From the NCBI GenBank assembly GCA_019096065.1, contig JAGUCH010000005.1:6076001-6140000 (forward strand): a DNA stretch of 64,000 bases, written 5' to 3'. Source of the stretch: Paracyclopina nana. Its lineage: Eukaryota > Arthropoda > Copepoda > Cyclopoida > Cyclopettidae. This document shows, piece after piece, positions 13,501 to 24,929 of this stretch (position 1 is its first letter; each line of letters begins with the position of its first letter). The translations under genes and the position numbers were made by a program. The notes beneath the pieces were generated by a model that was given only the letters and a program-made list of their open reading frames with translations, did not search any database and had not been told where the DNA came from.

Positions 13501-13602
13501 TGTGAAAATGATGGAATTCCCAAGGGAGAAGATGAGCATGGATAGATGCACGATATAAATCGACCTTAATCGAGGCCCCAATTTCTTCACACAGCCCAAC
13601 AT
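4576..13602 (-). CDS. MFSD8: MFSD8/CLN7-type major facilitator, lysosomal
   Basis: Six exons join in phase to 551 aa: 13477-13602, 12789-13255, 9677-9982, 6360-6646, 5443-5606 and 4576-4881. The usual family length is about 520 aa. The N-terminus gives [17 protein letters not shown], as in MFSD8. The exon 2 loop [14 protein letters not shown] is the MFS signature between membrane segments 2 and 3. Exon 4 has the family blocks [19 protein letters not shown] and [12 protein letters not shown], and exons 5-6 have [20 protein letters not shown] followed by [10 protein letters not shown]. Vertebrate MFSD8 is a lysosomal membrane transport/channel protein defective in neuronal ceroid lipofuscinosis; function here is inferred from family. 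The start ATG at 13602 was chosen because it opens a short basic head before the first hydrophobic segment. Introns 2 and 3 are large and carry the minisatellite and a foldback element. Confidence 0.87.
7433..7454. repeat. (AT)n microsatellite
   Basis: About eleven AT dinucleotides lie in an MFSD8 intron, directly readable in the sequence. Confidence 0.95.
7978..8672. mobile_element. Foldback element with inverted 15-bp repeat arrays
   Basis: The right arm (8470-8672) has about 13 tandem copies of CAAGTAGCCTTTTAC, some with G for T or an AAAAT variant. The left arm (7978-8095) has degenerate copies of the same unit in reverse orientation (GGTAAAAGGCTACTAG, GGTAAAAGGCTATTTGG). Opposed arrays of short direct repeats are the hallmark of foldback-type transposable elements. 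It lies in MFSD8 intron 3. The interior is occupied by a separate small inverted-repeat element (8121-8342). No transposase reading frame is present; apparent open frames across the array are translations of the repeat. Confidence 0.65.
8121..8342. mobile_element. MITE nested in the foldback element
   Basis: The ends are inverted: TAGGCTGTTTTCATATTGC on the left against GGCAGTATGAGAACAGCCTA on the right. The inverted similarity continues inward through AAAGGTAAAGAAGCTAAGC and its mirror near 8290-8312. Flanking TA dinucleotides fit a TA target. There is no coding capacity. The terminal sequence resembles that of the element at 25444-26016. Confidence 0.65.
9150..9175. repeat. Poly-T run, 26 bases
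   Basis: An uninterrupted T tract in MFSD8 intron 3. Read on the minus strand it is a poly-A tract and could be the tail of a retroposed sequence, but no body could be identified next to it. Confidence 0.9.
10081..10135 (+). repeat. Short dispersed repeat family, copy 1
   Basis: It contains CGCAGGCTCGGGCTAGCAAAG followed by CTTCACTCGGATTTTCCATT. It matches copies at 12681-12745, 13281-13338, 14258-14315, 52423-52480 and 54008-54060. Confidence 0.7.
10966..12110. repeat. Minisatellite, ~17-bp unit with 486-bp higher-order repeat
   Basis: A tandem array of the unit CAAAATGGGCAAATGGC (about 17 bp, built of two related 8-9-bp halves such as GCCAAAATG and GGCAAATG) fills about 1.1 kb of MFSD8 intron 2. 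Units are degenerate at the left edge (10966-11090, with TGTCC variants) and homogeneous inside. A distinctive variant, TGCCAAAAAATAGCAAATGG, occurs twice. The block starting at ACTGGC 11165 recurs at 11651, giving a 486-bp second-order duplication. The long open frames on both strands are repeat translations, not genes. Confidence 0.93.
12681..12745 (-). repeat. Short dispersed repeat family, copy 2
   Basis: On the plus strand it reads GTGATGCTTTACGAGCCCGA then GCCTGCGAAGTATGTAATTTC, the reverse complement of the motif at 10081. It lies in MFSD8 intron 2, close to exon 2. Confidence 0.7.
13281..13338 (-). repeat. Short dispersed repeat family, diverged copy
   Basis: GCCCGAGCGCCAGCGAGGAA followed by TGTATAATTTCAC resembles the copies at 12681 and 54008 with a short insertion. 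It lies in MFSD8 intron 1. Confidence 0.45.
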
Positions 13603-14257
13603 TATTGCTTTAGCAGTACTGAGACAGTCAACTGTCCTGGTGAGTATGGCAAAATCTCGATCCTATGTGAGTCAGATTGCAGCAATTTACGATTATTGAA
13701 CTTCACATTTATCTTTATGGACTTTATTATGCACATGTGATGAGGATTAATTTTGCCTGGAAACTGGAAGAAGTTGTTGTTGGCTTTTCACGTTTATATA
13801 TGTATTTACTATTCAACTACTTCTCTTATATGTGCTATACTCGTGAAAATGAATGTGGCCTCCACTACAACAACAACAACAATAAGCTACCACTTGAGCT
13901 GCTTACTATGGTATGCTATATATAGTATTTTGCACACAAAAGTTGGAAAATCGACTGTGGTGGTCTAGGATTTATATCATATAAAGTGGTTCCTATCTCC
14001 AGCTTCTACTCCTACAAGAAAAACAATCTTGGGCCAAAAAAGTCTTTGGAGCTCAAAAAGGTCTCATTTTATGGCGCCGAGCGCAGAAATGTCTGCAGAG
14101 TGATGAAAAATGAATCATGGACCTCCATCATCATCATCATAAGCCACACACTCCTTTGAGCTTTTGCACCAGTGGAAAAAACCCTAAAGCCAACTCGATC
14201 CGCCAGGCGACATTTTTGTACTTGATCTCCCACATTTAAAAAATTATGCGTTAAATT

Positions 14258-14315
14258 ACCAACCTCGCAGGTTCGGGCTTGTAAAGCTTCACCCGTGTTT
14301 CTCCATTTTTTAACA
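14258..14315 (+). repeat. Short dispersed repeat family, copy 4
   Basis: ACCTCGCAGGTTCGGGCTTG then TAAAGCTTCACCCGTGTTTC matches the family consensus seen at 10081 and 52423. Confidence 0.7.
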
Positions 14316-15568
14316 AGTTGAATGAACTGAATTATGCATTCGAAAAGTACTTTTCGTTATTTAAATTATGGGAAATTAAAAAAAATTTCTATTAAGATGA
14401 ACACCGCATTAATCCCTTTTAGAAATGAATATGGTGATCATGGGAATCCCTGCTGAAAAAACGGAATGAGCCCAAATCTCATTCCAACATTTTCCTTGTA
14501 TATGCATACTATACATATATAGACGACAAATCGTCGGAAAACGGCCTTGCTCCCAATTTAGCAGTTTTTTCATTAGGAATTCTCACAGAAGTAGTAGAAT
14601 GTGTAGGAAAGGAAGGAAAAATCCTTGCTGCGTATTATCATTTCCATAATCCTGTGAAAAATGGGCAGGCTCTGTGTGTCTGTTCTGTATGCCTTAATAA
14701 ACATAACTATAACAATTTTGTAATCTGAGATAAACATTCTGGAACCCCACGAATACACACACACATCCACTCGTTTTGCGGCTTTTTGCAATTTGCATAA
14801 TTTAGTACGCAAACAAAACGCGCTTGAGTTACTTCAGCCAAAGCTGAGATGGCTCCAGTTTCACGCTAAATTTAACTCATTAATTAACTTTTTGGGGCCT
14901 TGTGTGTCATGCACAATTGCAAAAAATCTGATCCCTCCTCGTTTTTCTCCTTCTCCAGCTTTTAATTAATGGCGTTGCAGCTTGGCAAAAAATGCAAACT
15001 TAGAGCAGCACATCTGCTCGAAATTCAGCCCTATATAAAAGGATTGATTATACAATAAAAAGGAGCCAGGCCAAAAATGACTCTTTTTCAGCAGCTTTAT
15101 TTGTTATGTAAGCTACAGAGAGACATTCAGAGGGGAGCTACTGATATAGAGCAAATCTTCATCTATCTGCATCACACATATCAAAGAGAAGGCGCCATTA
15201 CCGAAAAATCACTCAAAAAGATGGTGTATCCTGTGGGCATCCACACACTGGTCAGAGTGAAAAAACCAGCACAGGTCTGCAACGGAAAAAGTAGGCTCTG
15301 GAGTATATCTAATAAATCTTTTGGCAAAGAAAGCAGCAGAGAATGAGGGAAACTCCATTCATTTATAGTATATCATATCATCCAATACACATTTGTGTCG
15401 TAATAAGTCTGGCAATGGCGGAAGACGTGCAATTAATTGGGCTATTGTTTCTGCTTATCAATCTCTGACGAGATGCAATAACGCGCGCGGCTTATTCTTC
15501 TTCTTCTTCGCGTGAAAAGCTCTCTTTTGTGTATTCAAGCATCCGCGCGAGTATCATCATGAGTAGTA

Positions 15569-15698
15569 ATGTGACGTTCATCTACGTATCAAAGAAAATA
15601 CCTGTAGTAAAATTCCACTTATTCTTAAAAGTGGAGAGAGCCATATTGTAGTAAAGGCAAGTTTTTGGAAGAAAATGTACCGTAGATGAACGGCACAT
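15569..15698. mobile_element. MITE with ATGTGxxGTTCATCTACG ends
   Basis: The left end ATGTGACGTTCATCTACG and right end CGTAGATGAACGGCACAT form an imperfect terminal inverted repeat, flanked by TA on both sides. Total length is 130 bp with no coding capacity. It is a member of the family at 24072 and 48974. Confidence 0.65.
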
Positions 15699-17184
15699 TA
15701 GACTGCTTTCTTTATTTTCTTGCAGCTGCATGGTCGAGTCGTCGTCATGCATCTTCCAAAAGCCCGCATCATCATCATATAGTGGAACCATCTCCTCCCT
15801 TGTGAGCAATCTACCCAAGCTGCTTTCGAAAACACCGTGTTCGTAAACGGCCTCAGACGCTCGGAGGCCGCATGTCACTTCTCAGGCTCTTCTTGGCTTT
15901 CTCGCAATGACCACAGTGTGGGCAACAGCTCCTCGGAAATAATTACTATACTTCAATATTTACTACGTTTGTGTCCAGAAGTATTGATACACCAAAAGTA
16001 GTACTGCTGTAGCTCTGTTCGGAAGTATTTTCCACAATGGGTGAAATCGACTTGTCAAATCAAGCTGTCATGCAGCAAGACTAAGGTGTAGTAGTATGTT
16101 AGCATAGTAATAGAACAGATGTTACTACATGTTTCCTTAAGCCTCGCGCCCGCCAATTAATTGATATAACGTAGCGTTGCATATAAAGCAATACAGCTCG
16201 AATACAGCAGGGCGATTCCTTTTATTGCCTCTATAGTTCTTCCTTGGGAGGAGGGGAAATAAACGAGGCGATGACAGTAATCTCTGGCTGTAATACTATA
16301 ACAACAACAGATGCTGTATTTTCTGTATTAAATGCTCGATACACCTGATCTCCGAGCAGGAGAATACATTGGATACATTTGAAGAAATTGCATGACAGAA
16401 ATGAAGGTAAATTGCGGTGAATGTACTACGGGCCTGCCTTTTACTTTATTGATTCAGTCGTCGTCGGTTTGGAGGCTTTCTCGCGCGGCCTCAGCCTCGG
16501 AGGACGAAGAAGCCGTGGAAGACGACGAAGAAGACGGGTAAGAAGACCAGATCTCCTTTGGGCCGTTCTTTGGACAACTTTCAGCAGCCTCTGCTCGCGC
16601 GTCGACGGCCTCCACCATGCACGGATCTTCAATACGGCCTCGAAAAGCGCTCGAGGCCGCAAGTAGAGGACGAGAAATTGCAGCAGTGGCCTGCAGGAAA
16701 ATGGGGAGTGAAGACGAGGCAACCTAGACATTAGATCTACAGCCATGTAGTAGTTTACCGTAAAATACATTGCAAAATACACATCTCGAGGCCAAACTAG
16801 TACAATTGAGACGTCGACAGCAAGATTGAGTATTATTACACCGATATCACCCACCATGACTATTAAACATGCAAAGCAACGGCCAATAAGGTAATTTCGG
16901 AGCGATTTTCGTGTCGAATACATTTGAGTGTATTCGTGGGGAACAAAACGAAGTAGGAGTAAATACAGCTTTCTAGTGAGGCGATAATGCATTTTCGCCG
17001 ACCATTTATTTGTACGTGTACCAAATGTAGTGGTGCACAGCAGTGTGGTATTTATGCAACTCTCCTGGATCATTAAGGGATACAGGCTCACTAGCTCCAT
17101 GCAGTTTTGTGATTGTATTGCTCCATTTTGCAGCTAAATCCGGAACTGGGGTAGGGCAATGTCGTCGACATTCAAGCAATCAAG

Positions 17185-20100
17185 ATGGCATTATATTGGA
17201 CAGTCATCGTGCTTTTCATGGTGTCAGGTAATCCATTAAATCCATTGTTTTCCTGCATCAAAAGACTTCTACAGTAATAATTAATCGTTGCAGGGTCGTG
17301 TGGCAATCCAGACGCAAAGAGGTTGTACGATGACCTCTTGTCCAATTATAATAAACTAGTGAGGCCGGTTGTCAATGTCACTGATGCCGTGACCGTCAGG
17401 CTCAAACTCAAGCTTTCACAGCTTATCGATGTCGTAAGTCAAATACCTCCATCTTCATTGCCTGGTCGTTCTCATCATCGAGCCGAGTAGCTGTGAAGTT
17501 GAGCAAGGCTCTTGAAAGGCTTTCTACTCATCAACTCTTTTGCCGATTTGTACCAATTACAACTCTAAATTTGCAAATCATCGATATCTTGACTTTAGAA
17601 CCCTTCACATTGCTTTATTCAAATTTTTGCAAAGTATTAGCAGAGGTAAAATTGCTTGGTGGTCAATTGAAATTTTTTTATATGTGTGTATATCACTTAT
17701 GATTGGGGCCATAACTTGCTCTCATTAGAAAGTTTGAGTCAACACTGTTTGGGATAGCTGCTTCAGAAGACGTCAAGATTTCAACAATTTGCAAACTCAG
17801 AATTGAAATTGGCACAAACCAACTGAAGAGTTGATGAGCATAGAGCCTTGCACGAACCTTGCTCAACTTCACAGCCACCTTGCTGAATGAATCTGAACAT
17901 CGGTTAATAATAAATTATGCCCAGACAAAAGGTAATTTATTTTCTCTGCTGCAGAACCTCCGCAACCAAATTATGACCACCAACTTGTGGGTGGAGCAGT
18001 TTTGGTACGATTACAAGATGAGGTGGGATCCAGCCGAGTACGGAGGGGTGGACATGCTCCACGTGCCCTCGGATCACATCTGGAGGCCTGACATCGTGCT
18101 GTACAATAAGTGAGTACTTTTCAAGAGGGATAAATCTCGATTTCGTATGCTGCTTCAGTCCGGATATGCAAAGCCAACTACTAGCTGCCAACAACCACTA
18201 CTACTTCTGCCATACATACATATATCACTGCACTAAAGCTCCCGCCAAAGTTACGCTGCTTGGCTAAATTTTTCATTCTATATGAGGATTCCGATATCAA
18301 AGGATACATATAATACATAATGGATGGGGGCTAGCTGCAAAGGAACTGCAAGGTCGATGCCTCAGCCTCAGTAGTAAATGCATGTTTGTCCGACCATGCA
18401 TGGAGCAAAAGCATGAATGAATAGCTGAATTGAAACTAATCGGACTACATATCATAATATGGATGTATCCCAGTACATTCTCCCGCTACGCCCCACTAAC
18501 TTGCAAAAATGCCACTCAATTATTTAGCCTTAAGAGCCTTTTTGGGCTGCAGCAAACCTTGCCCCTTAATGGGTCACCATGGCCTATAAATCATTCAGTG
18601 GGAAAACACAATGCGCAACTTTGCCAACTAGCCGCTCATAAATATTGGCAAAAATACAGTCATGCTCATAATGACATTCAGAAAAAATGGCAAAACTCAA
18701 GAAGCAGCAGCAGTAGCAGAAAAGTTGTGAGAGGAGCAGCTTAAAAAAGTTCCTCAGTCATTTCGGGTAACGACCTTATTCTTGTAGTCGTCGTAGTGCA
18801 GCACTCTCTAAAATTAAAAGGCAGCCCCTTCAAGTTTTCAATTGCAGCCAAGGTTGCGTGAGCGTGAATTGCTCAATTGTTCCGATAACGACACAATTTT
18901 ACATTATTTCATGCCAATCAATCAATCCTTATTAATTAAGTTTAGGAAACAAATGAAAAGTTGTCAATATAGATATACTTGATTTTCCTGAAACTAAAGA
19001 TTTATTTTTTCATTGCAGTGCTGATGGTAACTTTGAAGTGACATTGTCAACCAAGGCCACGTTGTTCAACTCCGGATTGGTTGAATGGAAGCCGCCTGCG
19101 ATCTATCATTCGTCCTGCGAAATGGACGTGGAATATTTCCCCTTTGATGAGCAGACCTGCGTCATGAAGTTCGGGAGCTGGACCTACGATGGGTTTCAGG
19201 TGGACCTACGACATCAGGAAGAGGAGCAGGGCACAAACGTGGTCAACATAGGGGTCGACTTGTCCGAGTTCTACATGTCAGTGGAGTGGGACATCCTGGC
19301 CGTTCCCGCTATGCGGAACGTAAAATACTACACTTGCTGTGATGAACCTTACCTTGATATCACCTTCAACATCACGATGCGCCGAAAAACACTTTTCTAC
19401 ACCGTCAATCTCATCATTCCATGCATGGGCATTTCTTTCCTCACTGTCCTCGTATTCTACTTGCCATCCGACAGTGGAGAAAAGGTGCGTTGGCATCCCA
19501 CGCGGCTAGCTGCTTTGTTTACATTTCCGACCACGTGGTCTCGCTTTGTTGACACTTCCGCTTCTTCTCTCCCGCAGGTCTCGCTGTCCATCAGCATATT
19601 GCTGTCGTTGACTGTGTTCTTCCTTTTGCTTGCCGAAATCATTCCACCGACGTCACTTGTTGTGCCTTTGCTTGGGAAATTTGTCCTCTTCACAATGATC
19701 CTGGATACATTCAGCATTTGCGTCACAGTCGTCGTTCTCAACGTGCACTTCCGGTCGCCCCAAACGCACACAATGGCCCCGTGGGTTCGACGGGTTTTCA
19801 TTCACATACTCCCACGGTTGTTAGTCATGAGGAGGCCAGGCGGCGGGCCCGAGAAGAAGAACAGCACCGCCGCCGCCAACCTCTTCATCGCGTCGGCCTC
19901 CATCAAGGAGAACACCGGCGTCGGCAACAACGACTACGGCTACGACTACACCAGCCCGGCCAAGATGATGCGCGTGGTGGACAACGACACTGACGTCTAC
20001 TACAAAACGCTGCCCACACTTCCGCCCCCGCCCACCACCACTGGGGCGTCCAATGGGAGCAAATCTCATCCCGAGGGCTCGAGGTATAATGACATAAATC

Positions 20101-21254
20101 AATGGAGAGACTAACTGTGTCGCTTGATGGTGATTTAAAAGCTAGTTTTTATGTTTTAAGGTTAGTGACCTAGTCTTGTCACTGGATTAGGTGAGGCACT
20201 TTTGCTTAGTTGATTTATTCTGTAGATTATGTCCCATCAATTTGGGTTCTCGATATTCCTCTGAGTTTCTCTCGCTAGCTCAGTCTTTTGACCAACTTCA
20301 ATAGCAGCACCACTACATCAGTAGTTCATAGAATTAAACGTATTTACAAACATTTTATGATTTGCGCTACTTATATTATGTGGCTATGATAAAACAAAGT
20401 TGCGTGGGAATATCAGGAGCTTTACCATATAAATCAAGTTTTTCACAGATAGAAACATTTTTTTTGGAAGCCTAAAAACTTTATCTTGACGACATAATTT
20501 ACTGAAAAACGACACCTCATGATCAGCTAGCCAAAAGTGCCGCACCTAATCTAGTGACAAGACTGGCAAACTCGCTTCAGCGAAAAGAAACTAGCTCGAA
20601 AAGCGCCATCAATTGAGTTGATATATATATGGAAAATGAGATTAATAGAGTTATACTCTAAAGGTGGATGGTGACAACCTTGAATGGGGTGACGACATCC
20701 TCGGTGCCCAATCACATCCGGGATGGAAGAGGGGGAAGCAGTACCTGTGGCTCTGACGAGGACCTCAAGATATTCGATACTTCATGCGAGCTCCACGGTG
20801 ATCTGTTCAGGGGCTACCCACCCACCAACATGGAATGCCCCGAGATCTACAGGGCTCTGGACGGGGTCAGATACATCGCAGAGTGCACCATGCGAGAAGA
20901 AGAGTCTTCCAAGGTACAATTTGCATTTCTGTTTACTACATTTCCAAGAACCGGATGAACCGGTAATGGATCGAATGGCGGCTCCAGCCTCTTTCCCAGC
21001 CATATATCATGGAAGAAGCATTGTTTTCTTGTTGTTGTTTTTTCCAGGTAAAAGAGGATTGGAAATATGTAGCAATGGTGATGGATCGCCTGTTTTTGTG
21101 GATCTTCACCGTTGCTGTTCTGGTGGGATCGGCTGGTATCATCCTCCAAGCTCCTGCTTTGTACGATGATCGAGCTGCCATTGATGTGGAGCTCTCTGAA
21201 ATCGAGGCTGCCACAGCCAAACCGCTGTCCGAAGGGGGCAAAATTTACATCTAG
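17185..21254 (+). CDS. Nicotinic acetylcholine receptor alpha subunit
   Basis: Seven exons join in phase to 588 aa: 17185-17227, 17294-17433, 17955-18109, 19019-19484, 19578-20083, 20664-20913 and 21048-21254. The start ATG opens a signal peptide ([15 protein letters not shown]) before the mature start [20 protein letters not shown]. The ligand-binding domain has the Cys-loop [15 protein letters not shown] and the adjacent cysteines [10 protein letters not shown] that define alpha subunits. M1 is [18 protein letters not shown]2 follows DSGEK ([20 protein letters not shown]), M3 contains [20 protein letters not shown], and M4 lies in the last exon ([20 protein letters not shown]). The product is an acetylcholine-gated cation channel subunit of neuronal membranes. 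It is closest in my reading to the insect alpha1-alpha4 group, not the alpha7 type. The cytoplasmic loop (exons 5-6) is least certain, and the acceptor at 20664 is weak. Confidence 0.9.
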
Positions 21255-21325
21255 AGTGACGAATTTTGATTATATATGCTACTACATATACCACTTAATA
21301 TTACGACTATATAACTACGATAATC

Positions 21326-21331
21326 AATAAA
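21326..21331 (+). terminator. Polyadenylation signal of nAChR alpha gene
   Basis: AATAAA lies 72 bases after the stop codon. The convergent proboscipedia stop codon is only 190 bases further on. Confidence 0.55.
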
Positions 21332-21519
21332 CCAGCTCATATTTTTCATTTTTAATTAACACAATGATATTCTGCAATAGTTTTTTCACCAGTTAAAGCT
21401 TGAATGTTTCATGACGGGAAAAGCTCGGATATATAATTGAGATCATGATATGTGCTTTCACTACTTCGTAAGATACACTAAGAATTGTAATATGGCAAAA
21501 AACGATATGGTTGGCGGCT

Positions 21520-24492
21520 TCATCCTAATTGGAAGCAATTTTGGTTGCTGCTGTTGGTGGAGGCTTCCACGACGCAGGTTTGCTGCTGATAAAAGTAGCC
21601 ATGACCACTGCCAAAGCAAGAAGAGTCTTCTTGTTGGTAGTAATCTTCGTTGGGTGTTTGGTACTCTGGGTAATTGTAGTAATTGTTGTTATTGTTGTAG
21701 TAGTACCCGGTCGTCCCTCCAACGTAGTCTTCTTCCTCCTTCATTTGGCAGAAAAACTGCTGATTTTGGTGCTGGTGGTAATTACAGCTGCCATAGTCAT
21801 AATCAGGAGGATTATTGTGGTATGGATTAATCATGCCAACATTGGATGAAGATGAGGATTCGGGCAAAAAGGAACTGGTATCTTGAGTGGTATATTCATT
21901 TGCTGGGAAATCCTCTTGATGACTGGCCTCATTTGATGGTGCCAATCCCGAATGATTTGACAAAGAGGGCAAAGGATGAATGATCTGAGGCTTGGCCATG
22001 CTTTCATCGAGGCTGTTGCTATCGTTTTCAATGGAAAAAGTAGATCCTGTAAAATATATATAAGAGAGGTTGCGTGAGCCTCCATTTGCAAACGTTGCGT
22101 TTTTCACCCTTTGTCTTCTCCTTGCAACAAAGATGGGCTCATATTGAAAGAGGATTTGTTGTACAAAAAGCTAAATGAAAAAAGGGGGGAGAAGCTTATC
22201 TCAAACTGAGATCTTCATGCTTTCCTAGCTTTACTCTGCCCATTATGGATATTACGCATTCATTTTAAAAAATTGAAGCCAGCTGGAACATTTCAGTGCC
22301 CAAATAAGCTGATTTTTAGCTATCTTGAAGCAAATTGGAAAAATCAAAATCCTGCCTCAAATCTAATTTTCAACGCTGAAAAAAACCTACTGATTTTGAG
22401 GCTGAGCTTGCAAGTCATTGACCGAATTTCCCAATTATGCTCGCGGAGAATTGAATAGAAATTCCATCAATCGCAAAGCAGCAGCAAAAGATGAGCTCGA
22501 AGTTTGCGGTGAGCAACAACATGTCGACTGCTGCTGCTGCTGCTGCCAACCTGCAATTTTCGGTCCCGACGATGGTTGGGAAACGAGCAGCATATTTTTC
22601 TAGCTCCAGGTAAAATTCGTCAAAAATCAAGCACAGCAGGGCGATCAAAAACAACAACGCTTCCAAAGCCCCCCGAGCTGCCAGAGATATGCAACCAATT
22701 AATCCCATATTGTGGCATATTCAGAAATGGCCGCTCTCCGTGCATTGAGGGCTTTAGTTGGATGAAAAAATGGCTGTGTGTGTTTACCTGGGGTCGAGAG
22801 TGGAGTTTTAATGACAGTTCTCGTTGGTGGCGGAGAGGAGCGTCTTTTGGTGCCAGCAGCAGAAGAAGACTCTTGCATTTTGGCTGCTGCGGCAAAAGAG
22901 GATGATGATTTCTCCTTGGTACCGCGGATAATTTGGCGAATGGTATCGCTCATTTTCTCCTTGCCAGCATTGCAGGTTCCATTGCTGCTCCCGCTCTGCC
23001 GTTTATGCTTCATTCTCCGGTTTTGGAACCAAACCTTGACCTGCCTCTCGGTGAGGTCAAGCGCGCCAGCGATTTCAATGCGTCGAGGCCGGCACAAATA
23101 CTTGTTGAAGTGGAACTCCTTTTCCAGCTCCAGTAATTGAATATTCGTGTACGCGGTGCGCAAACGGCGGCTCGAGGGGGAATTGACTGACATGGCGGCG
23201 GCCGCCGCAGCCGCCGCGGCTACGGCCTCTGCCGCGGCCTCCGAGGTCGTCACGTGACCCGACATTTCATTTGGTGAAGCGGCCATGGCGGCAACTGAAA
23301 CAATTGAAATTTGACTATTTTCAACCTTTTTTGGATTTTTTCAATCTATTTTGACTTTTTGCCTTAGGAAACTTGAAAGATGACAAGTTATATATGTTGA
23401 TCAAGGAAAAAGTCGGCAAAATATCGGGTGTTTTTCATGAAAATCAAGATGGAAGTTATAGCATAACATTCACTGATGATGTGGGAAAAAGGTCATGAAA
23501 ATTGAAACGGTTCATTGCGAGAAGGAGACCTTTGCCACTGATTTTTTCCCACAGTGCACACCTGAAGAAGTAACAACTTCCATTTCCAGTTTCTCCAAAT
23601 TGCCTCAATATTGTAGCTAGTTGTTGCTGTTTTACAGCTAGAAATTTGAATTTTCGCGCGCCCGACAGACCAAAAACCTCGGCTTTGATAAACATACAAT
23701 TTGTGCTTGATCGAAGGCGAAAGCAAGTTAATAATAAAGGCCATTTATCTCGTCAAAATGAAGCCGATCGATCAGATCAGGGACTAATGATTCCAAATTG
23801 GTAGTTGCACTTTAATAGACAAGTGACGACGACAAGTGTCACGCCAGAGTCGGATTAATTGATCTAGCGCGCACATGTACAACTTTTTTAAGGCACCACA
23901 ATGTCATACGCGTGAATTTACCACAAGTGGGGCAATTAGTGGGTACACAACAGCATTTAGGTAATTAAAAAGCAGACCAAATAACAAAAGATAAATTGTT
24001 GTTGCTTCGCCTAAACAACACCGAGAAGTGAAAATGTTGTTTTCGACGAGAAATAATTGACAGTCCCAATAATGTGGCGTTCATCTACCATCAAACCACG
24101 AAAATATTTAAGAATTTAAAAAGTCACTTAATTTTGGCAGCCAAATAGCTGCAATCACATTTGATGCTATAAAAGAATTGCCATAAAGAAAAATGAAGGT
24201 AGATGAACACCACATAAATGTTTGGAGTAAATTATTGGCCTCCTCCGTGCAGTTGGGAGTCGCAGACAATGCAGGCTGGATTCTTGCCCTTTGGCACCAA
24301 ACAAGACTTCAGCATGCATCATCCATTTGGAACACTACAGAGCCTCATTGAGATCTCCACCCAAAAAAAATACTTACTGGCTTTTGATGATCGCCTTCCA
24401 TGTGGCCTCTCCTTGATCCAGGGATAATTCAAGTGGTAATTGCTGGCAGCCTCAGTCAGCTCCAAATCTGCGGCATGATCCTCGCGGCTCAT
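21520..24492 (-). CDS. pb: Proboscipedia, Hox2 homeodomain transcription factor
   Basis: Three exons join in phase to 382 aa: 24378-24492, 22788-23294 and 21520-22046. The first carries the Hox hexapeptide (NYPWIKERP, residues about 27-35). The second carries an alanine run and the homeodomain, about residues 80-139, with the pb-diagnostic stretch [20 protein letters not shown] and [15 protein letters not shown]. The third encodes a tail rich in Asn, Tyr, Gln and Ser, as in pb C-termini. The protein is a nuclear DNA-binding regulator of mouthpart segment identity in arthropods. The ATG at 24492 is the first Met in the open frame; insect pb proteins have a longer N-terminus, so a further 5' exon may exist. 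It is convergent with nAChR (265 bp between stops) and in the same orientation as labial. Confidence 0.92.
24072..24215. mobile_element. MITE, second copy of the GTTCATCTAC family
   Basis: The ends ATGTGGCGTTCATCTACC and GGTAGATGAACACCACAT are inverted copies. It lies in the intron between the hexapeptide exon and homeobox exon of proboscipedia, about 144 bp long, non-coding. Confidence 0.7.
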
Positions 24493-24929
24493 GCTTTCTT
24501 TCGCATGTTTGGCCGTCCCTTCGGACCTCTGATTTTGGAATGATCAAAAAACGTCCCAAGAAAGAAGAGCGCTTTTGTCGTTGCTGTGCACAGCGTTCGG
24601 TTTGCGCAACAGCAGCAGCTTTTTTGACGAACTTTTACCATATTGGGACCGCGAGGACGCTTTCGGCCTCTGAGGACACGAGACCGCGAAAACGGCCGAT
24701 CTGCCATGCGTGCAAACAACAATTATATTTCCTAGAAACCTCTTGGTCGCAAGAAACTCTCTGCGGTGGAGATGAAGGCAAAAACAAGACCGAATTTGCA
24801 TGCTCTGGTGATTAATTACAACTATTCCGAGCTTTCCATGCTTTTTCGGCTTGCTTACATACTTTTACTAACATAATTTTGATGGATGCTTTTTAATTTT
24901 TGCCAACCTTTGATGGGTGCCATCGTTAA

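Larger units (their letters stand above)
13603..17184. other. Divergent intergenic region, MFSD8 and nAChR alpha
   Basis: The two flanking genes are transcribed away from each other, so both promoters should lie here. The interval holds one dispersed repeat (14258-14315), one MITE (15569-15698), a solo MITE end near 14393 and a CAT triplet run near 14130. A 219-codon minus frame at 16441-17100 is arginine- and leucine-rich and has no recognisable domain. The 16480-16560 stretch is GC-rich with GAC/GAAGAC triplets. No convincing exon, RNA gene or core promoter element was recognised. Confidence 0.4.

Noticed and set aside
14100..14160. CATCATCAT run as a possible CRISPR or satellite
   Set aside because: It is a short triplet microsatellite with no spacer structure. 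No CRISPR-like array exists in the window.
16441..17100. 219-codon minus-strand frame upstream of nAChR
   Set aside because: No recognisable family or signal. The arginine/leucine composition comes from a GC-rich triplet stretch read antisense, and no splice context supports it.
19485..19577. Reading the nAChR frame straight through this stretch
   Set aside because: It would put 31 extra residues between M1 and M2. Splice sites at both ends restore the conserved DSGEKVSLSIS, so it is treated as an intron.
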